Assembly (NCBI RefSeq): GCF_033343995.1
Contig: NZ_CP137573.1
Span: 7,225,001 to 7,289,000, forward strand
Reading direction: 5' to 3'
DNA: 64,000 nt
Source of the DNA: Streptomyces sp. HUAS YS2
GTDB taxonomy: Bacteria; Actinomycetota; Actinomycetes; Streptomycetales; Streptomycetaceae
The notes beneath the pieces are model-generated. The model ran no database searches. It was not told the DNA's origin and saw only the letters and a program-made list of their open reading frames with translations. Made by a program: the position numbers and the translations under genes. Below, piece after piece: positions 1 through 8,740 of the stretch (position 1 is its first letter; each line of letters starts with the position of its first letter).

Positions 1-282
1 GAGGTCCGCTGCGGTCACATGGGCGTGCCCCGGCGCCGCATCCCGCTCTCGCACGTCGTCGGGGCGGATTTCGCCCCGCAGGTCGACCCGCGTCAGTGGG
101 GCGGCTGGGGTTACCGCTGGCGTCCCGAGAAGGGCACGGCGGTCGTGGTCCGCCGCGGCGAGGGCCTGGTCCTCACCCTCGGCGACGGCCGCAGCTTCAC
201 CGTCACGGTCGACGACGCGGAGGTGGCCGTGCGGGTCATCCGCGGCCACCTGCGGCGCTCCACCCCCACGGCGGGCGTGTAG
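1..282 (+). CDS. 3' end of a hypothetical protein (cut by window start)
   Basis: The reading frame is open from the first base (codons at 1, 4, 7 and so on) and stops at 280-282, so this is the last ~93 residues of a gene that begins outside the window. A Met at 19 is in frame, but nothing shows it is the true start. The tail is short, beta-rich and without a membrane segment, with a tryptophan/glycine cluster (WGGWGYRW) followed by a VVVRRGEGLVLTLGDGR stretch. This looks like the PH-like or DUF1648-type C-terminal domain common on small actinobacterial membrane proteins. Function is unknown. It converges on the next gene with a 25-bp gap. Confidence 0.5.
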   Translation, partial: EVRCGHMGVPRRRIPLSHVVGADFAPQVDPRQWGGWGYRWRPEKGTAVVVRRGEGLVLTLGDGRSFTVTVDDAEVAVRVIRGHLRRSTPTAGV

Positions 283-307
283 GCGCCCCCGTTCAGGTCC
301 GTGGGTC

Positions 308-1357
308 CTACGGCTCCGCGTCATCAGGCCCCGTGGACGTAGCCGCCGGTTCGCGGGCCGTGGCCAGCCCGGCCAGGAGGCCGGCCGCGACGGTGACCGG
401 GGTGAAGCTCAGCGCATTGCCGACCGAGGCCACGACCGCGAGCGCGGCGAGCGTCGCGCCGGCGGTGAGGACGACCGAGGTCGGGCGCGGCGAGGACGCG
501 AGGCCCCACAGCAGCCAGCCGTACGCGGCGCCGAGCAGCACGACCCCCGGCACTCCCTGCTCCGCGGCCTGCTGGAGCGCGGCGGAGTGCGGCTTGCCGT
601 CCGCGTACAGGGTCTGCTGGGCTGTCGGGCTGAGCTCCCCGAAGCGGTCGGGGCCGACGCCGAGGAGCGGGTCCTGCCGGACCATCGCGACCGCGTCCCG
701 CCACAGCAGCACGCGGTGGCCGGTCAGCAGCCCCTCCGCGGAGTCCGCAGGCCCCTGCGGCAGCGCGTCCGTCGCGACCGCCCACGACCCGCCGACCACC
801 AGTCCCGCCGCGAGCGCGAGGCCCGCGAGCCCGAGGACCCGGCGGCGCATCCGTACGGCGGCCAGCGAGCAGAGCAGCACGCCGAGCGAGGCGATCAGGC
901 CCACGGCCGAGCCCAGGACGGCCGCGGCACCCACGGCGGCCACGGCCAGCGCCCGCAGCGCCGTGCGCAGCGGCCCCGGTCCGGCCGCCGCCGCGGCGCA
1001 GCAGGCCGCCCCGGCGGCCAGTGCGAGCAGTGCCGCCGACGCTCCGGTACGTCCCATCGGCACGGCGGCGTCCACCGCGCCCGGCACCCCGTCCCCGGGG
1101 AACAGCACCAGACCCAGCAGGCCCAGCGCCGCCGCTGCCGCCGCGGCGACCGGCAGCAGCGTGCCGACGATCCGGCCCACGGCGTACCCCGCGCCGACCG
1201 CGAGCACCGCGAGGACGACCCCCTCGGGGCGGGCGTCGCGACCGGAGGCGCAGACCAGCGCCCACAGCACGCAGGAGCCCAGCACCAGGACCCCGGCGAC
1301 ATCGGTGGCGCGCCCGCGTTCGCGCACGGTGGGCCGTTCGGCCACTCGCGCAGTCAT
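308..1357 (-). CDS. O-antigen ligase/polymerase-like integral membrane protein
   Basis: A 349-residue protein made almost entirely of hydrophobic Ala/Leu/Val helices (about ten). Between the last helices is an extracytoplasmic loop reading LLWRDAVAMVRQDPLLGVGPDRF followed by KPHSAALQQAAEQG. The arrangement R-D-A...P-L-x-G-x-G-x-x-x-F with H-x-x-x-L-Q is the Wzy/WaaL (O-antigen ligase, PF04932) signature. In Streptomyces such proteins are thought to polymerise or ligate cell-surface glycans; the substrate cannot be read here. The ATG at 1357 was chosen because residues 1-18 (MTARVAERPTVRERGRAT) form a short cytoplasmic head before the first helix and a G-rich stretch precedes it. A much longer open frame continues upstream but is only GC-driven. 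It is divergent from lnt. Confidence 0.7.
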   Translation of the reverse strand: MTARVAERPTVRERGRATDVAGVLVLGSCVLWALVCASGRDARPEGVVLAVLAVGAGYAVGRIVGTLLPVAAAAAAALGLLGLVLFPGDGVPGAVDAAVPMGRTGASAALLALAAGAACCAAAAAGPGPLRTALRALAVAAVGAAAVLGSAVGLIASLGVLLCSLAAVRMRRRVLGLAGLALAAGLVVGGSWAVATDALPQGPADSAEGLLTGHRVLLWRDAVAMVRQDPLLGVGPDRFGELSPTAQQTLYADGKPHSAALQQAAEQGVPGVVLLGAAYGWLLWGLASSPRPTSVVLTAGATLAALAVVASVGNALSFTPVTVAAGLLAGLATAREPAATSTGPDDAEP

Positions 1358-1636
1358 CCCCGTCGACCCCCCGACTGTGACAGGCCCCGCGCGCATGCCG
1401 ATCGGGCCGCGCGCCGGAGCCGCCGTCACCGTAACGGCAGTGGAGGGGATGTGGGGAGAGTTTGTGCAGGAACGTTGCGCCATCTCCGGAAACAGGTCGC
1501 CGCGCCGGGAGGTGAGGGCTGCGGTACCGGCACGAGGACGGCTGCGGCAGCGCCACGACAACGCGGCGGTATCCCCGCGCTCAGCAGGCCGGGCCGACCT
1601 CCGCCGCGTCCCGCCGCCCACCGTAGACTCCGCAGG

Positions 1637-3238
1637 GTGAGCACCACGATGACTCCCGTCGACGCGTCCGAGCCCGCCACACCCCCCGCCCGGGGCCGTC
1701 GGCTGCCGCGGCGCCTCGCACGGCCCGCGGCCGCGGTGCTGTCCGGGGTCCTGCTCTACCTGAGCTTCCCGCCCCGACCCCTGTGGTGGCTGGCGCTGCC
1801 GGCCTTCGCGCTGCTCGGCTGGACCCTGCGCGGTCGTCGGCCGCGGGCCGGCTTCGGCCTCGGCTACCTCGCCGGCCTCGGGTTCCTCGCGCCCCTGCTG
1901 ATCTGGACCGGCGCGGTCGTCGGCCCCGGCCCGTGGATCGCCCTGGTCGCGGCCGAGGCCGTCTTCGTGGCCGCCGCGTGCCTCGGTATCGCGGCGGTGT
2001 CCAAGCTCCCGGGCTGGCCCCTGTGGGCCGCGGCGGTCTGGATCGCGGGGGAGGCGGCCCGGGCCAGGGTCCCGTTCGGCGGCTTCCCCTGGGGCAAGAT
2101 CGCCTTCGGGCAGGCCGACGGCCTGTTCCTGCCGCTGGCCGCCGTCGGCGGCACGCCCGTCCTGGGCTTCGCCGTGGCCCTGTGCGGCTTCGGCCTGTAC
2201 GAGGTGCTCCGCCGGGCCGTCGCCCACCGCCGCACCGGCAGTCTGCCGCGCGGTCCGCTCGCCGCCGCCGTGGCCGCCGTGCTCGTCCCGTTCGCCGGAG
2301 CCGCCGCGGCCCTCCCGCTCGTCGACGCGAGCGCCGAGGACGGCACCGCCACCGTCGCCGCCATCCAGGGCAACGTGCCGCGCCTCGGTCTGGACTTCAA
2401 CGCCCAGCGCCGCCAGGTGCTCGACAACCACGCGAACCGCACCGCCCAGCTCGCCGAGGACGTGGCGCGGCACAAGGTCAAGCAGCCGGACTTCGTGCTC
2501 TGGCCGGAGAACTCCTCCGACATCGACCCGTACGCCAACCCCGACGCGTACGGCGTCATCGACCGGGCCGTGGAGAAGATCGGCGCACCCACCGTGATCG
2601 GCGCGGTGCTCGCGCCCGAGACGGGCAAGCTGCGCAACACCCTCATCGAGTGGGACCCGAAGAAGGGCCCGGTCGCCACGTACGACAAGCGTCATGTGCA
2701 GCCCTTCGGCGAGTACATCCCGATGCGGTCCGTCGTACGGATCTTCAACAGCAACGTCGACCGGGTCAGCCGTGACTTCGGGCCGGGCAACAAGATCGGC
2801 GTCTTCGACCTGGCCGGCACCCGCGTGGGACTCGCCACCTGCTACGAGGCCGCCTTCGACTGGGCGGTCCGCGACACGGTCACGCACGGCGCCCAGCTCA
2901 TCGCCGTACCCAGCAACAACGCCACCTTCGGGCACAGCGAGATGACCTACCAGCAGCTCGCGATGTCCCGGGTGCGGGCGGTCGAGCACAGCCGCTCCGT
3001 GGTCGTGCCGGTGACCAGCGGCGTCAGCGCGATCATCGCGCCGGACGGGCAGGTCGTCCGGAAGTCGGCGATGTTCACCCCGGACGCGCTGGTGGAGGAC
3101 GTGCCGCTGCGCTCCTCGCAGACCCCGGCCACCCGGATGGGGATCCTGCCGGAGCTGCTGCTCGTCGGCCTCGCGGCCGGCGGCCTGGGCTGGGCCGCGG
3201 TACGGGCCCGCAGGGCGCGCGCGGGCCGCGCGGCCTGA
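1637..3238 (+). CDS. lnt: Apolipoprotein N-acyltransferase
   Basis: 533 residues. Roughly the first 220 form six or more membrane helices (LSFPPRPLWWLALPAFALLGW and so on). The rest is a periplasmic nitrilase-fold domain. The catalytic triad of Lnt is visible: Glu in LWPENSSD, Lys in YDKRHVQPFGEYIP and Cys in ATCYEAAFD. The enzyme transfers a third acyl chain from phospholipid to the N-terminal Cys of lipoproteins. The GTG at 1637 has no Shine-Dalgarno sequence but sits 7 nt after a -10-like TAGACT (1624-1629), so the transcript is probably leaderless. Streptomyces usually have more than one lnt-like gene, so redundancy is possible. Confidence 0.93.
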   Translation: MSTTMTPVDASEPATPPARGRRLPRRLARPAAAVLSGVLLYLSFPPRPLWWLALPAFALLGWTLRGRRPRAGFGLGYLAGLGFLAPLLIWTGAVVGPGPWIALVAAEAVFVAAACLGIAAVSKLPGWPLWAAAVWIAGEAARARVPFGGFPWGKIAFGQADGLFLPLAAVGGTPVLGFAVALCGFGLYEVLRRAVAHRRTGSLPRGPLAAAVAAVLVPFAGAAAALPLVDASAEDGTATVAAIQGNVPRLGLDFNAQRRQVLDNHANRTAQLAEDVARHKVKQPDFVLWPENSSDIDPYANPDAYGVIDRAVEKIGAPTVIGAVLAPETGKLRNTLIEWDPKKGPVATYDKRHVQPFGEYIPMRSVVRIFNSNVDRVSRDFGPGNKIGVFDLAGTRVGLATCYEAAFDWAVRDTVTHGAQLIAVPSNNATFGHSEMTYQQLAMSRVRAVEHSRSVVVPVTSGVSAIIAPDGQVVRKSAMFTPDALVEDVPLRSSQTPATRMGILPELLLVGLAAGGLGWAAVRARRARAGRAA

Positions 3239-3252
3239 CGGTGGACGATCCT

Positions 3253-3285
3253 CCGACCCGAAGATCCACAAGGATCTAGGGTCGG
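3253..3285. promoter_or_regulatory. Inverted repeat overlapping the Nudix gene -10
   Basis: CCGACCC (3253-3259) and GGGTCGG (3279-3285) are perfect inverted arms 19 nt apart. The right arm overlaps a -10-like TAGGGT (3277-3282) that lies 7 nt before the Nudix start codon. It could be a repressor site or the tail hairpin of lnt; the sequence alone does not decide. Confidence 0.35.
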
Positions 3286-3289
3286 GGGT

Positions 3290-3772
3290 ATGGGTACTCC
3301 CGATTTCATTCGCGACCTGCGTGCCACCGCCGGTCATCAGCTGCTGTTCCTGCCCGGCGTGAGCGCCGTCGTCTTCGACGACCGGGGCCGGGTGCTGCTC
3401 GGCCGCCGGGCGGACAACGGGCTGTGGGCGATCGTCGGTGGCATCGTCGAACCGGGCGAGCAGCCCGCCGCCTGCGCGGTCCGCGAGGTGTACGAGGAGA
3501 CCGCCGTGCGCTGCGAGCCGGAGCGGGTGGTGCTCGTGCAGACCCTGCGGAAGCCGGTCGTCTACCCCAACGGCGACCAGTGCCAGTTCATGGACGTCAC
3601 CTTCCGCTGCCGGGCCGTCGGCGGCGAGGCGCGGGTCAACGACGAGGAGTCGACGGACGTCGGCTGGTTCGAGGTGGACGCGCTGCCGCAGATGAAGCGC
3701 TTCTCGCACTTCCGGATCGAGCAGGCGCTCGCCGACGAACCGACGTGGTTCGACCCCATGCCCCCTCAGTGA
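3290..3772 (+). CDS. Nudix hydrolase
   Basis: 160 residues, full length for a single-domain Nudix protein. The Nudix box starts at about residue 51 (GGIVEPGE, then REVYEETA), keeping the metal-binding REVYEE core; the Gly that usually follows EEx is Ala. These enzymes cleave nucleoside diphosphates linked to another moiety, releasing phosphate or a monophosphate; the substrate cannot be assigned. The MG start at 3290 lies 7 nt after TAGGGT, suggesting a leaderless mRNA. The gene sits between lnt and bdhA with short spacers, each apparently with its own promoter. Confidence 0.88.
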   Translation: MGTPDFIRDLRATAGHQLLFLPGVSAVVFDDRGRVLLGRRADNGLWAIVGGIVEPGEQPAACAVREVYEETAVRCEPERVVLVQTLRKPVVYPNGDQCQFMDVTFRCRAVGGEARVNDEESTDVGWFEVDALPQMKRFSHFRIEQALADEPTWFDPMPPQ

Positions 3773-3827
3773 ACTGTGGGTTCGGACCACATCGGTGAGG
3801 GGTGGGGCGCTTCATAGGGTGCCGAAC

Positions 3828-4643
3828 ATGAGCGCCCCCATTGCACCGGCCGTCACCACCATGGCCCTGCCCGGTTCCGTCACCGTCGACCTCGCCGGTC
3901 GCACCGCCCTCGTCACGGGTGCGGCCGGCGGCATCGGCCGCGCCTGCGCGCTGCGGCTCGCGGCCGCCGGGGCCCGGGTCAGAGCAGTGGACCGGACGGC
4001 CGACGGGCTCGAGGCGCTGGCCGAACAGGCCACGGGACTGCCCGGCACCGTCGCGCCGCAGCTCCTCGACCTCACCGACCTCGACGCGGCCGAGCGGGCC
4101 GCCGCCGGCACGGACATCCTCGTCAACAACGCGGGGCTGCAACTGGTGCGCCCCATCGAGGAGTTTCCGCCCGACGTCTTCCACACCGTGCTCACCGTGA
4201 TGCTCGAAGCGCCGTTCCGCCTGATCAGGGGCGCGCTGCCGCACATGTACGGGCAGGGCTGGGGCCGGATCGTCAACATCTCCTCGGTGCATGGGCTGCG
4301 CGCCTCTGCCTACAAGTCCGCCTATGTGGCCGCGAAACATGGGCTCGAAGGGCTCTCGAAGACCGCCGCTCTGGAGGGCGCGTCCCATGGCGTCACCTCG
4401 AACTGTGTGAACCCCGGCTATGTCCGCACTCCGCTCGTGGAGCGGCAGATCGCGGACCAGGCCGCCGCCCACGGCATCCCGCCCGAGCGGGTCGTCACCG
4501 ACGTCCTGCTCAAGGACTCGGCGCTCAAGCGCCTCATCGAGCCCGAGGACGTCGCCGAGGCCGTGCTCTACCTGTGCTCGCCCCCGTCGTCCTTCATCAC
4601 CGGCGCCTCGCTCACCATGGACGGCGGCTGGACGGCCCACTGA
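3828..4643 (+). CDS. bdhA: 3-hydroxybutyrate dehydrogenase (SDR family)
   Basis: 271 residues. Cofactor motif VTGAAGGIGRA near residue 28 (TGxxxGxG), NNAG at about 100, and the catalytic Ser-Tyr-Lys in ISSVHGL...YKSAYVAAKHG. The C-terminal half contains NPGYVRTPLVERQIADQA and ends GGWTAH, a pattern characteristic of D-3-hydroxybutyrate dehydrogenase, which interconverts 3-hydroxybutyrate and acetoacetate with NAD. The ATG at 3828 begins 7 nt after TAGGGT (3815-3820), so the message is probably leaderless. Downstream lie a PucR-type activator and, convergently, an MHS transporter, together suggesting an organic-acid or ketone-body utilisation locus. Confidence 0.9.
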   Translation: MSAPIAPAVTTMALPGSVTVDLAGRTALVTGAAGGIGRACALRLAAAGARVRAVDRTADGLEALAEQATGLPGTVAPQLLDLTDLDAAERAAAGTDILVNNAGLQLVRPIEEFPPDVFHTVLTVMLEAPFRLIRGALPHMYGQGWGRIVNISSVHGLRASAYKSAYVAAKHGLEGLSKTAALEGASHGVTSNCVNPGYVRTPLVERQIADQAAAHGIPPERVVTDVLLKDSALKRLIEPEDVAEAVLYLCSPPSSFITGASLTMDGGWTAH

Positions 4644-4699
4644 CGGCCTTCCGCGTTCTCCACAGGGCTGGTGCGACCACCCGTACGGCAGGTATCCCT

Positions 4700-6613
4700 G
4701 TGTCCATGTCCCACGAACAGGCCTCCTACCTGGAGCTCCTCGCCCGCGGAGCCGCGACGGAGGCGTACGACAGGCCCGTGCTGCTCGCCCGTGCGAGCGG
4801 CGCGGGCCCCGAGGCGCTGGCCGAGCTCGAAGAGGCCAAGCAGCTGGCGCTCCGCGTCCGGGCCGAGCTGGAGGGCCGGCGCCGCCGCGAGGCCGAGCTG
4901 TCCGCGCTCTTCGAGACCGCCCACGACCTCGCGGGGCTGCGCGACCTCGACGCCGTGCTGCGCGCCATCGTGCAGCGCGCCCGCTCGCTCCTCGGCACCG
5001 AGGTCGCCTACCTCAGCCTCAACGACCCGGTGGCCGGGGACACGTACATGCGGGTCACCGAGGGCTCCGTCTCGGCCCGCTTCCAGCAGGTGCGGCTCGG
5101 CATGGGCGAGGGGCTCGGCGGACTCGTCGCCCAGACCGCCCGCCCCTACGTCACCGACGACTACTTCGACGACGACCGCTTCCGGCACACCCGCACCATC
5201 GACACCGCGGTACGGGACGAGGGCCTCGTCGCGATCCTCGGCGTGCCCCTCACCCTCGGCAGCCAGGTCATCGGCGTCCTGTTCGCAGCGGACCGGCGGG
5301 CCAGGGTCTTCGAACACGGCCAGGTCGCCCTGCTCGGCTCCTTCGCCGCGCACGCCGCCGTCGCCATCGACACCGCCAACCTGCTCGCCGAGACCCGCTC
5401 GGCCCTCGCCGAACTGGAGCGGGCCAACGACATCATCCGCGAGCACAGCGCCGTCATCGAGCGGGCCTCGGAGGTCCACGACCGGCTCACCGAACTGGTG
5501 CTGCACGGCGGCGGGGTGCACGACGTGGCCGACGCGGTCTCCGAGGCCCTCGGCGGCACGGTCGAGTTCACCGAGGAGCCGCCCGGCCCGGCGCACCTCG
5601 CCGGCGGGCACGCCGTGCGGGACGGCGACAAGTGGATCGCCGCGGTGTCGGCGGGCGGCGAGGTGTTCGGCGCGCTGGTGCTGCGCGGGCAGCCGGAGCT
5701 GGACCCGGTGGACCAGCGCACCCTGGAGCGGGCCGCCCTCGTGACCTCCCTGCTGCTGCTCGCCCGCCGCTCGGCCGGCGAGGCCGAACAGCGGGTCCGC
5801 GGCGAGCTGCTGGACGACCTGCTCGACGCCCCGGACCGCGACCGCAGACTCCTGAGGGAGCGGGCAGCCCGGCTCCGTACCGACGTGGACTCGCCCCATG
5901 TGGTGCTCGCCGCGCGGATCGACCGCGCCGGAGCGGGCGGCGAGGGCGGGGCGGGTGCCGAACCGGCCGGCGGCGTGCGCGAGAGCGCCGACCGCCAGCG
6001 GCTGTGGTCGGCCGCCTCGCATCTCGCCGCCACCCGGCACGGCCTCGCGTCGGCGCGCGACGGCGGCACGGTCCTGCTGCTGCCGCTCGGCCCCGGGGAC
6101 ACCGCTGCCGAGCTCGCCCGGCAGACCGCCCGGCACCTCGGCGGCGCGCTGCGCGAGCCCGTCACCGTGGGCGCCTCCGCGCCCGTCGACGCCCCCGCGG
6201 CCCGGCCGGGCGACGTGGCCACCGCGTACGAGGAGGCCCGCCGCTGCCTGGACGCGCTGAGACTGCTCAACCGGTCGGGGGACGGCGCGGCGGCCGAGGA
6301 CCTCGGCTTCCTGGGCCTGCTGCTCGCCGACTCCCGGGACATCGAGGGCTTCGTCGCGCGCACGATCGGCGAGGTCGTCGCGTACGACGAGAAGCGGGGG
6401 ACGGACCTGCTGCGCACGATGGAGGCGTACTTCGCCAGCGGGATGAGTCCGGCCCGAACCAAGGACGACCTGCACGTCCATGTGAACACCGTGGCGCAGC
6501 GCATCGAGCGGATCGGCCGCCTGCTCGGCCCGGACTGGCAGTCCCCGGCCCGAGCCCTGGAGATCCAGCTGGCGCTGCGGCTGCACGCGATGTCGTCCGC
6601 GGTGGCGCGCTGA
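4700..6613 (+). CDS. PucR-type transcriptional activator with GAF domain
   Basis: 637 residues. Residues ~30-70 are a charged helical region (EALAELEEAKQLALRVRAELEGRRRREAEL), followed by a GAF sensor domain (~residues 70-230, with GVPLTLGSQVIGVLFAADR), a central PucR-like region, and a C-terminal HTH_30 domain (ARTKDDLHVHVNTVAQRIERIGRLLG). The last is typical of PucR/CdaR activators. GTG at 4700 was preferred because AGG lies 7 nt upstream; ATG at 4706 is a near-equivalent alternative. Being just downstream of bdhA and facing an MHS transporter, it probably controls this small catabolic locus, with the GAF domain sensing the substrate. Confidence 0.85.
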   Translation: MSMSHEQASYLELLARGAATEAYDRPVLLARASGAGPEALAELEEAKQLALRVRAELEGRRRREAELSALFETAHDLAGLRDLDAVLRAIVQRARSLLGTEVAYLSLNDPVAGDTYMRVTEGSVSARFQQVRLGMGEGLGGLVAQTARPYVTDDYFDDDRFRHTRTIDTAVRDEGLVAILGVPLTLGSQVIGVLFAADRRARVFEHGQVALLGSFAAHAAVAIDTANLLAETRSALAELERANDIIREHSAVIERASEVHDRLTELVLHGGGVHDVADAVSEALGGTVEFTEEPPGPAHLAGGHAVRDGDKWIAAVSAGGEVFGALVLRGQPELDPVDQRTLERAALVTSLLLLARRSAGEAEQRVRGELLDDLLDAPDRDRRLLRERAARLRTDVDSPHVVLAARIDRAGAGGEGGAGAEPAGGVRESADRQRLWSAASHLAATRHGLASARDGGTVLLLPLGPGDTAAELARQTARHLGGALREPVTVGASAPVDAPAARPGDVATAYEEARRCLDALRLLNRSGDGAAAEDLGFLGLLLADSRDIEGFVARTIGEVVAYDEKRGTDLLRTMEAYFASGMSPARTKDDLHVHVNTVAQRIERIGRLLGPDWQSPARALEIQLALRLHAMSSAVAR

Positions 6614-6640
6614 CGGCTGCGCCTCGCGCGCCGCACGCGG

Positions 6641-6671
6641 AAGGGCGCCGGGCCGTCGGCCCGGCGCCCTT
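6641..6671. terminator. Bidirectional terminator hairpin
   Basis: A perfect 14-bp stem (AAGGGCGCCGGGCC, loop GTC, then its complement) between the stop of the PucR-type gene (6613) and the stop of the convergent transporter gene (6689). Its position and strength support a shared terminator. It lacks a long T-tract, as is usual in Streptomyces. Confidence 0.85.
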
Positions 6672-6688
6672 CGGGCGGTCGCGTGTCG

Positions 6689-8074
6689 TCAGGCGTGCTC
6701 GGCCCGCGCGGCGGCGGGGACGCTGCCGGCGGCGCCGGCGGCACCGTCCTCCAGGGAGGCCAGGTCGCGGTGGCGGGTCTCCTTGGCGCAGCCGATCGCC
6801 AGGATCGTGAGCAGCGCGGCGGCGATCACGTACAGCGCGATCGGCGTCGAGGTGCCGTAGTCGGCGAGCAGCGCGGTCGCGATGAGCGGCGCCGGAGCCC
6901 CGGCGGCGACGGAGGAGAACTGCGCGCCGATGCTGGCGCCCGAGTACCGCACCCGGGTGGAGAACATCTCCGAGAAGAACGCCGCCTGCGGCGCGTACAT
7001 CGCCCCGTGCAGGATCAGACCGACGGTGACGGCCAGCAGCAGGCTGCCGAAGCTCTTGGAGTCGATCAGGGAGAAGAACGGGAACATCCAGAGGCCGACG
7101 CCCGCCGCGCCGATCAGATACACCGGCCGGCGGCCGATCCGGTCCGAGAGCGCGCCCCAGGCCGGGATGACGGCGAAGTGGACGGCGGAGGCGATGAGCA
7201 CCGCGTTGAGGGCGCTCTGCTTGGACATGCCGGCCTCGGAGACCGCGTAGACCAGGATGAACGCGGTGATCACGTAGTAGCTGATGTTCTCGGCCATGCG
7301 CGCGCCCATCGCGATGAGCACGTCCTTCCAGTGGTTCCGCAGCACGGCGACCAGCGGCATCTTCTCGACCTGCCCGGCGGCGGCCTTGCGCTGCTCCGAG
7401 GCGGCGAGCGCGGCCTTGAAGACCGGCGATTCGTCGACAGAGAGACGAATCCACAGACCGACCATGACCAGGACGCCGGAGAGCAGGAACGGCACGCGCC
7501 AGCCCCACGAGAGGAACGCGGCGTCCGAGAGCAGCGCGGTCAGCGCGGACAGCACACCGGTGGCGAGCAACTGCCCGGCCGGCGCGCCCGTCTGCGGCCA
7601 GGAGGCCCAGAATCCGCGCCGCTCGGCGTCCCCGTGCTCGGACACCAGCAGTACGGCCCCGCCCCACTCGCCGCCGAGGGCGAAGCCCTGCACCAGACGC
7701 AGCGCGGTGAGCAGCACCGGCGCGGCGCTGCCGATCGCCGCGTGGGTCGGCAGCAGTCCGATCGCGAACGTGGCGCCGCCCATCATCAGCAGGCTGAGCA
7801 CCAGCAGCTTCTTCCGTCCCAGCCGGTCGCCGTAGTGCCCGAACACCAGGGCACCGAGCGGCCGGGCCGCGAACCCGACCGCGTACGTCAGGAACGACAG
7901 CAGCGTGCCGACCAGGGGGTCGGACTCGGGGAAGAACAGCTTGTTGAAGACCAGCGCGGCGGCCGATCCGTACAAGAAGAAGTCGTACCACTCGATCGTC
8001 GTGCCGATGAGACTCGCGGCGACAATGCGCTTGAGGCTGGCGGGAGTTGGGGGAGCGGTCGCGGGGGAGGACAT
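6689..8074 (-). CDS. MHS-family MFS symporter (organic acid/metabolite:H+)
   Basis: 461 residues with twelve predicted helices. The N-terminal signature GTTIEWYDFFLYGSAAALVF, the loop GHYGDRLGRKKLL and LRLVQGFALGGEWGGAVLLVSE are hallmarks of the metabolite:H+ symporter group (ShiA, KgtP, ProP). These import organic acids, betaines or related solutes. ATG at 8074 was chosen because AGGAAG lies 9 nt upstream; the longer frame start at 8122 has no support. The gene converges on the PucR-type regulator and is close to bdhA, so a hydroxy- or keto-acid is a reasonable but unproven substrate. Confidence 0.85.
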   Translation of the reverse strand: MSSPATAPPTPASLKRIVAASLIGTTIEWYDFFLYGSAAALVFNKLFFPESDPLVGTLLSFLTYAVGFAARPLGALVFGHYGDRLGRKKLLVLSLLMMGGATFAIGLLPTHAAIGSAAPVLLTALRLVQGFALGGEWGGAVLLVSEHGDAERRGFWASWPQTGAPAGQLLATGVLSALTALLSDAAFLSWGWRVPFLLSGVLVMVGLWIRLSVDESPVFKAALAASEQRKAAAGQVEKMPLVAVLRNHWKDVLIAMGARMAENISYYVITAFILVYAVSEAGMSKQSALNAVLIASAVHFAVIPAWGALSDRIGRRPVYLIGAAGVGLWMFPFFSLIDSKSFGSLLLAVTVGLILHGAMYAPQAAFFSEMFSTRVRYSGASIGAQFSSVAAGAPAPLIATALLADYGTSTPIALYVIAAALLTILAIGCAKETRHRDLASLEDGAAGAAGSVPAAARAEHA

Positions 8075-8219
8075 CGGCACCACTTCCTGGCGTGTGACGG
8101 GGACGTTTGCGTGTCGCCACACCGTAGAAACACGCAGGTCACCGGCGTATGTGGTGGGACACCATAGTTCCGGGTGCCGGAGTGCGCGCAGCCACCATGG
8201 GGCCGAGCTCCGCCGTTTC

Positions 8220-8636
8220 TCACCCGGCCTCGGATGCCGCCGTGCGGATCGCCGCCGCCCGTTCGTCGGCCGACGCGAGCCAGAAGTACACCGCCGGCAG
8301 GCCGATCTCGAGCACCGTCAGCGGGACCTGCCACCAGTGCGGCATGCCGTGCACCGCCATCGAGAGGAGTCGGCCCACGCCGCCGAGCAGGAACACGGCG
8401 GTGAGCCCGCGCACCAGCCTTGCGGGGATCGGTGACTGCCGGGCGACCCAGATCCAGGCCAGCCCGAAGCCGAGGAAGATCGCGTTGTAGAACCGCTCCC
8501 GACTGTCGACGGTGGCGCCCGCCGACTCCTCGCCAGGCACCGACGCGATGCCGAGCAGGACGTGGAAGAGGCCGATGGCCACACATGAGTAACCCATCAG
8601 CAGAGCCAGCCCCTTGAGCCAACCGGCCTTCGTCAC
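8220..8636 (-). CDS. DUF4345 family membrane protein
   Basis: 138 residues with four hydrophobic helices. The core FYNAIFLGFGLAWIWVAR, then LLGGVGRLLSM and HWWQVPLTVLEIGLP, matches the DUF4345 pattern (small four-helix membrane proteins). GTG at 8636 is preceded by AAGGGG at 9 nt. It is divergent from a tetR gene whose duplicated operator lies in the shared 104-bp region, so it is likely the repressor's target. Function is unknown; DUF4345 genes next to TetR repressors are common in actinobacteria. Confidence 0.7.
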   Translation of the reverse strand: MTKAGWLKGLALLMGYSCVAIGLFHVLLGIASVPGEESAGATVDSRERFYNAIFLGFGLAWIWVARQSPIPARLVRGLTAVFLLGGVGRLLSMAVHGMPHWWQVPLTVLEIGLPAVYFWLASADERAAAIRTAASEAG

Positions 8637-8675
8637 GATGCACCGCCCCTTCGGCGTGGATGGCACGCGCCTTGG

Positions 8676-8732
8676 TGGACACGTGTCCAGTAAGCGCCAG
8701 CCAAGTGCACTGGTAGACATGTGTCAAGTAAG
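8676..8732. promoter_or_regulatory. Tandem TetR operator copies in a divergent promoter
   Basis: Two near-identical 19-mers lie 38 bp apart: TGGACACGTGTCCAGTAAG (8676-8694) and TAGACATGTGTCAAGTAAG (8714-8732). Each contains a palindromic core (GGACACGTGTCC; GACATGTGTC). The second overlaps a -10-like TAAGCT (8729-8734) situated 6 nt before the tetR GTG. The first is nearer the divergent DUF4345 gene. The simplest reading is two operators through which the TetR protein represses both genes. Confidence 0.75.
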
Positions 8733-8740
8733 CTGTCGAG

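Noticed and set aside
308..3790. 1160-residue open frame on the minus strand
   Set aside because: Only the part below 1357 codes (O-antigen-ligase-like). The upstream part lies antisense to lnt and the Nudix gene and is low-complexity Arg/Gly/Asp text produced by GC bias.
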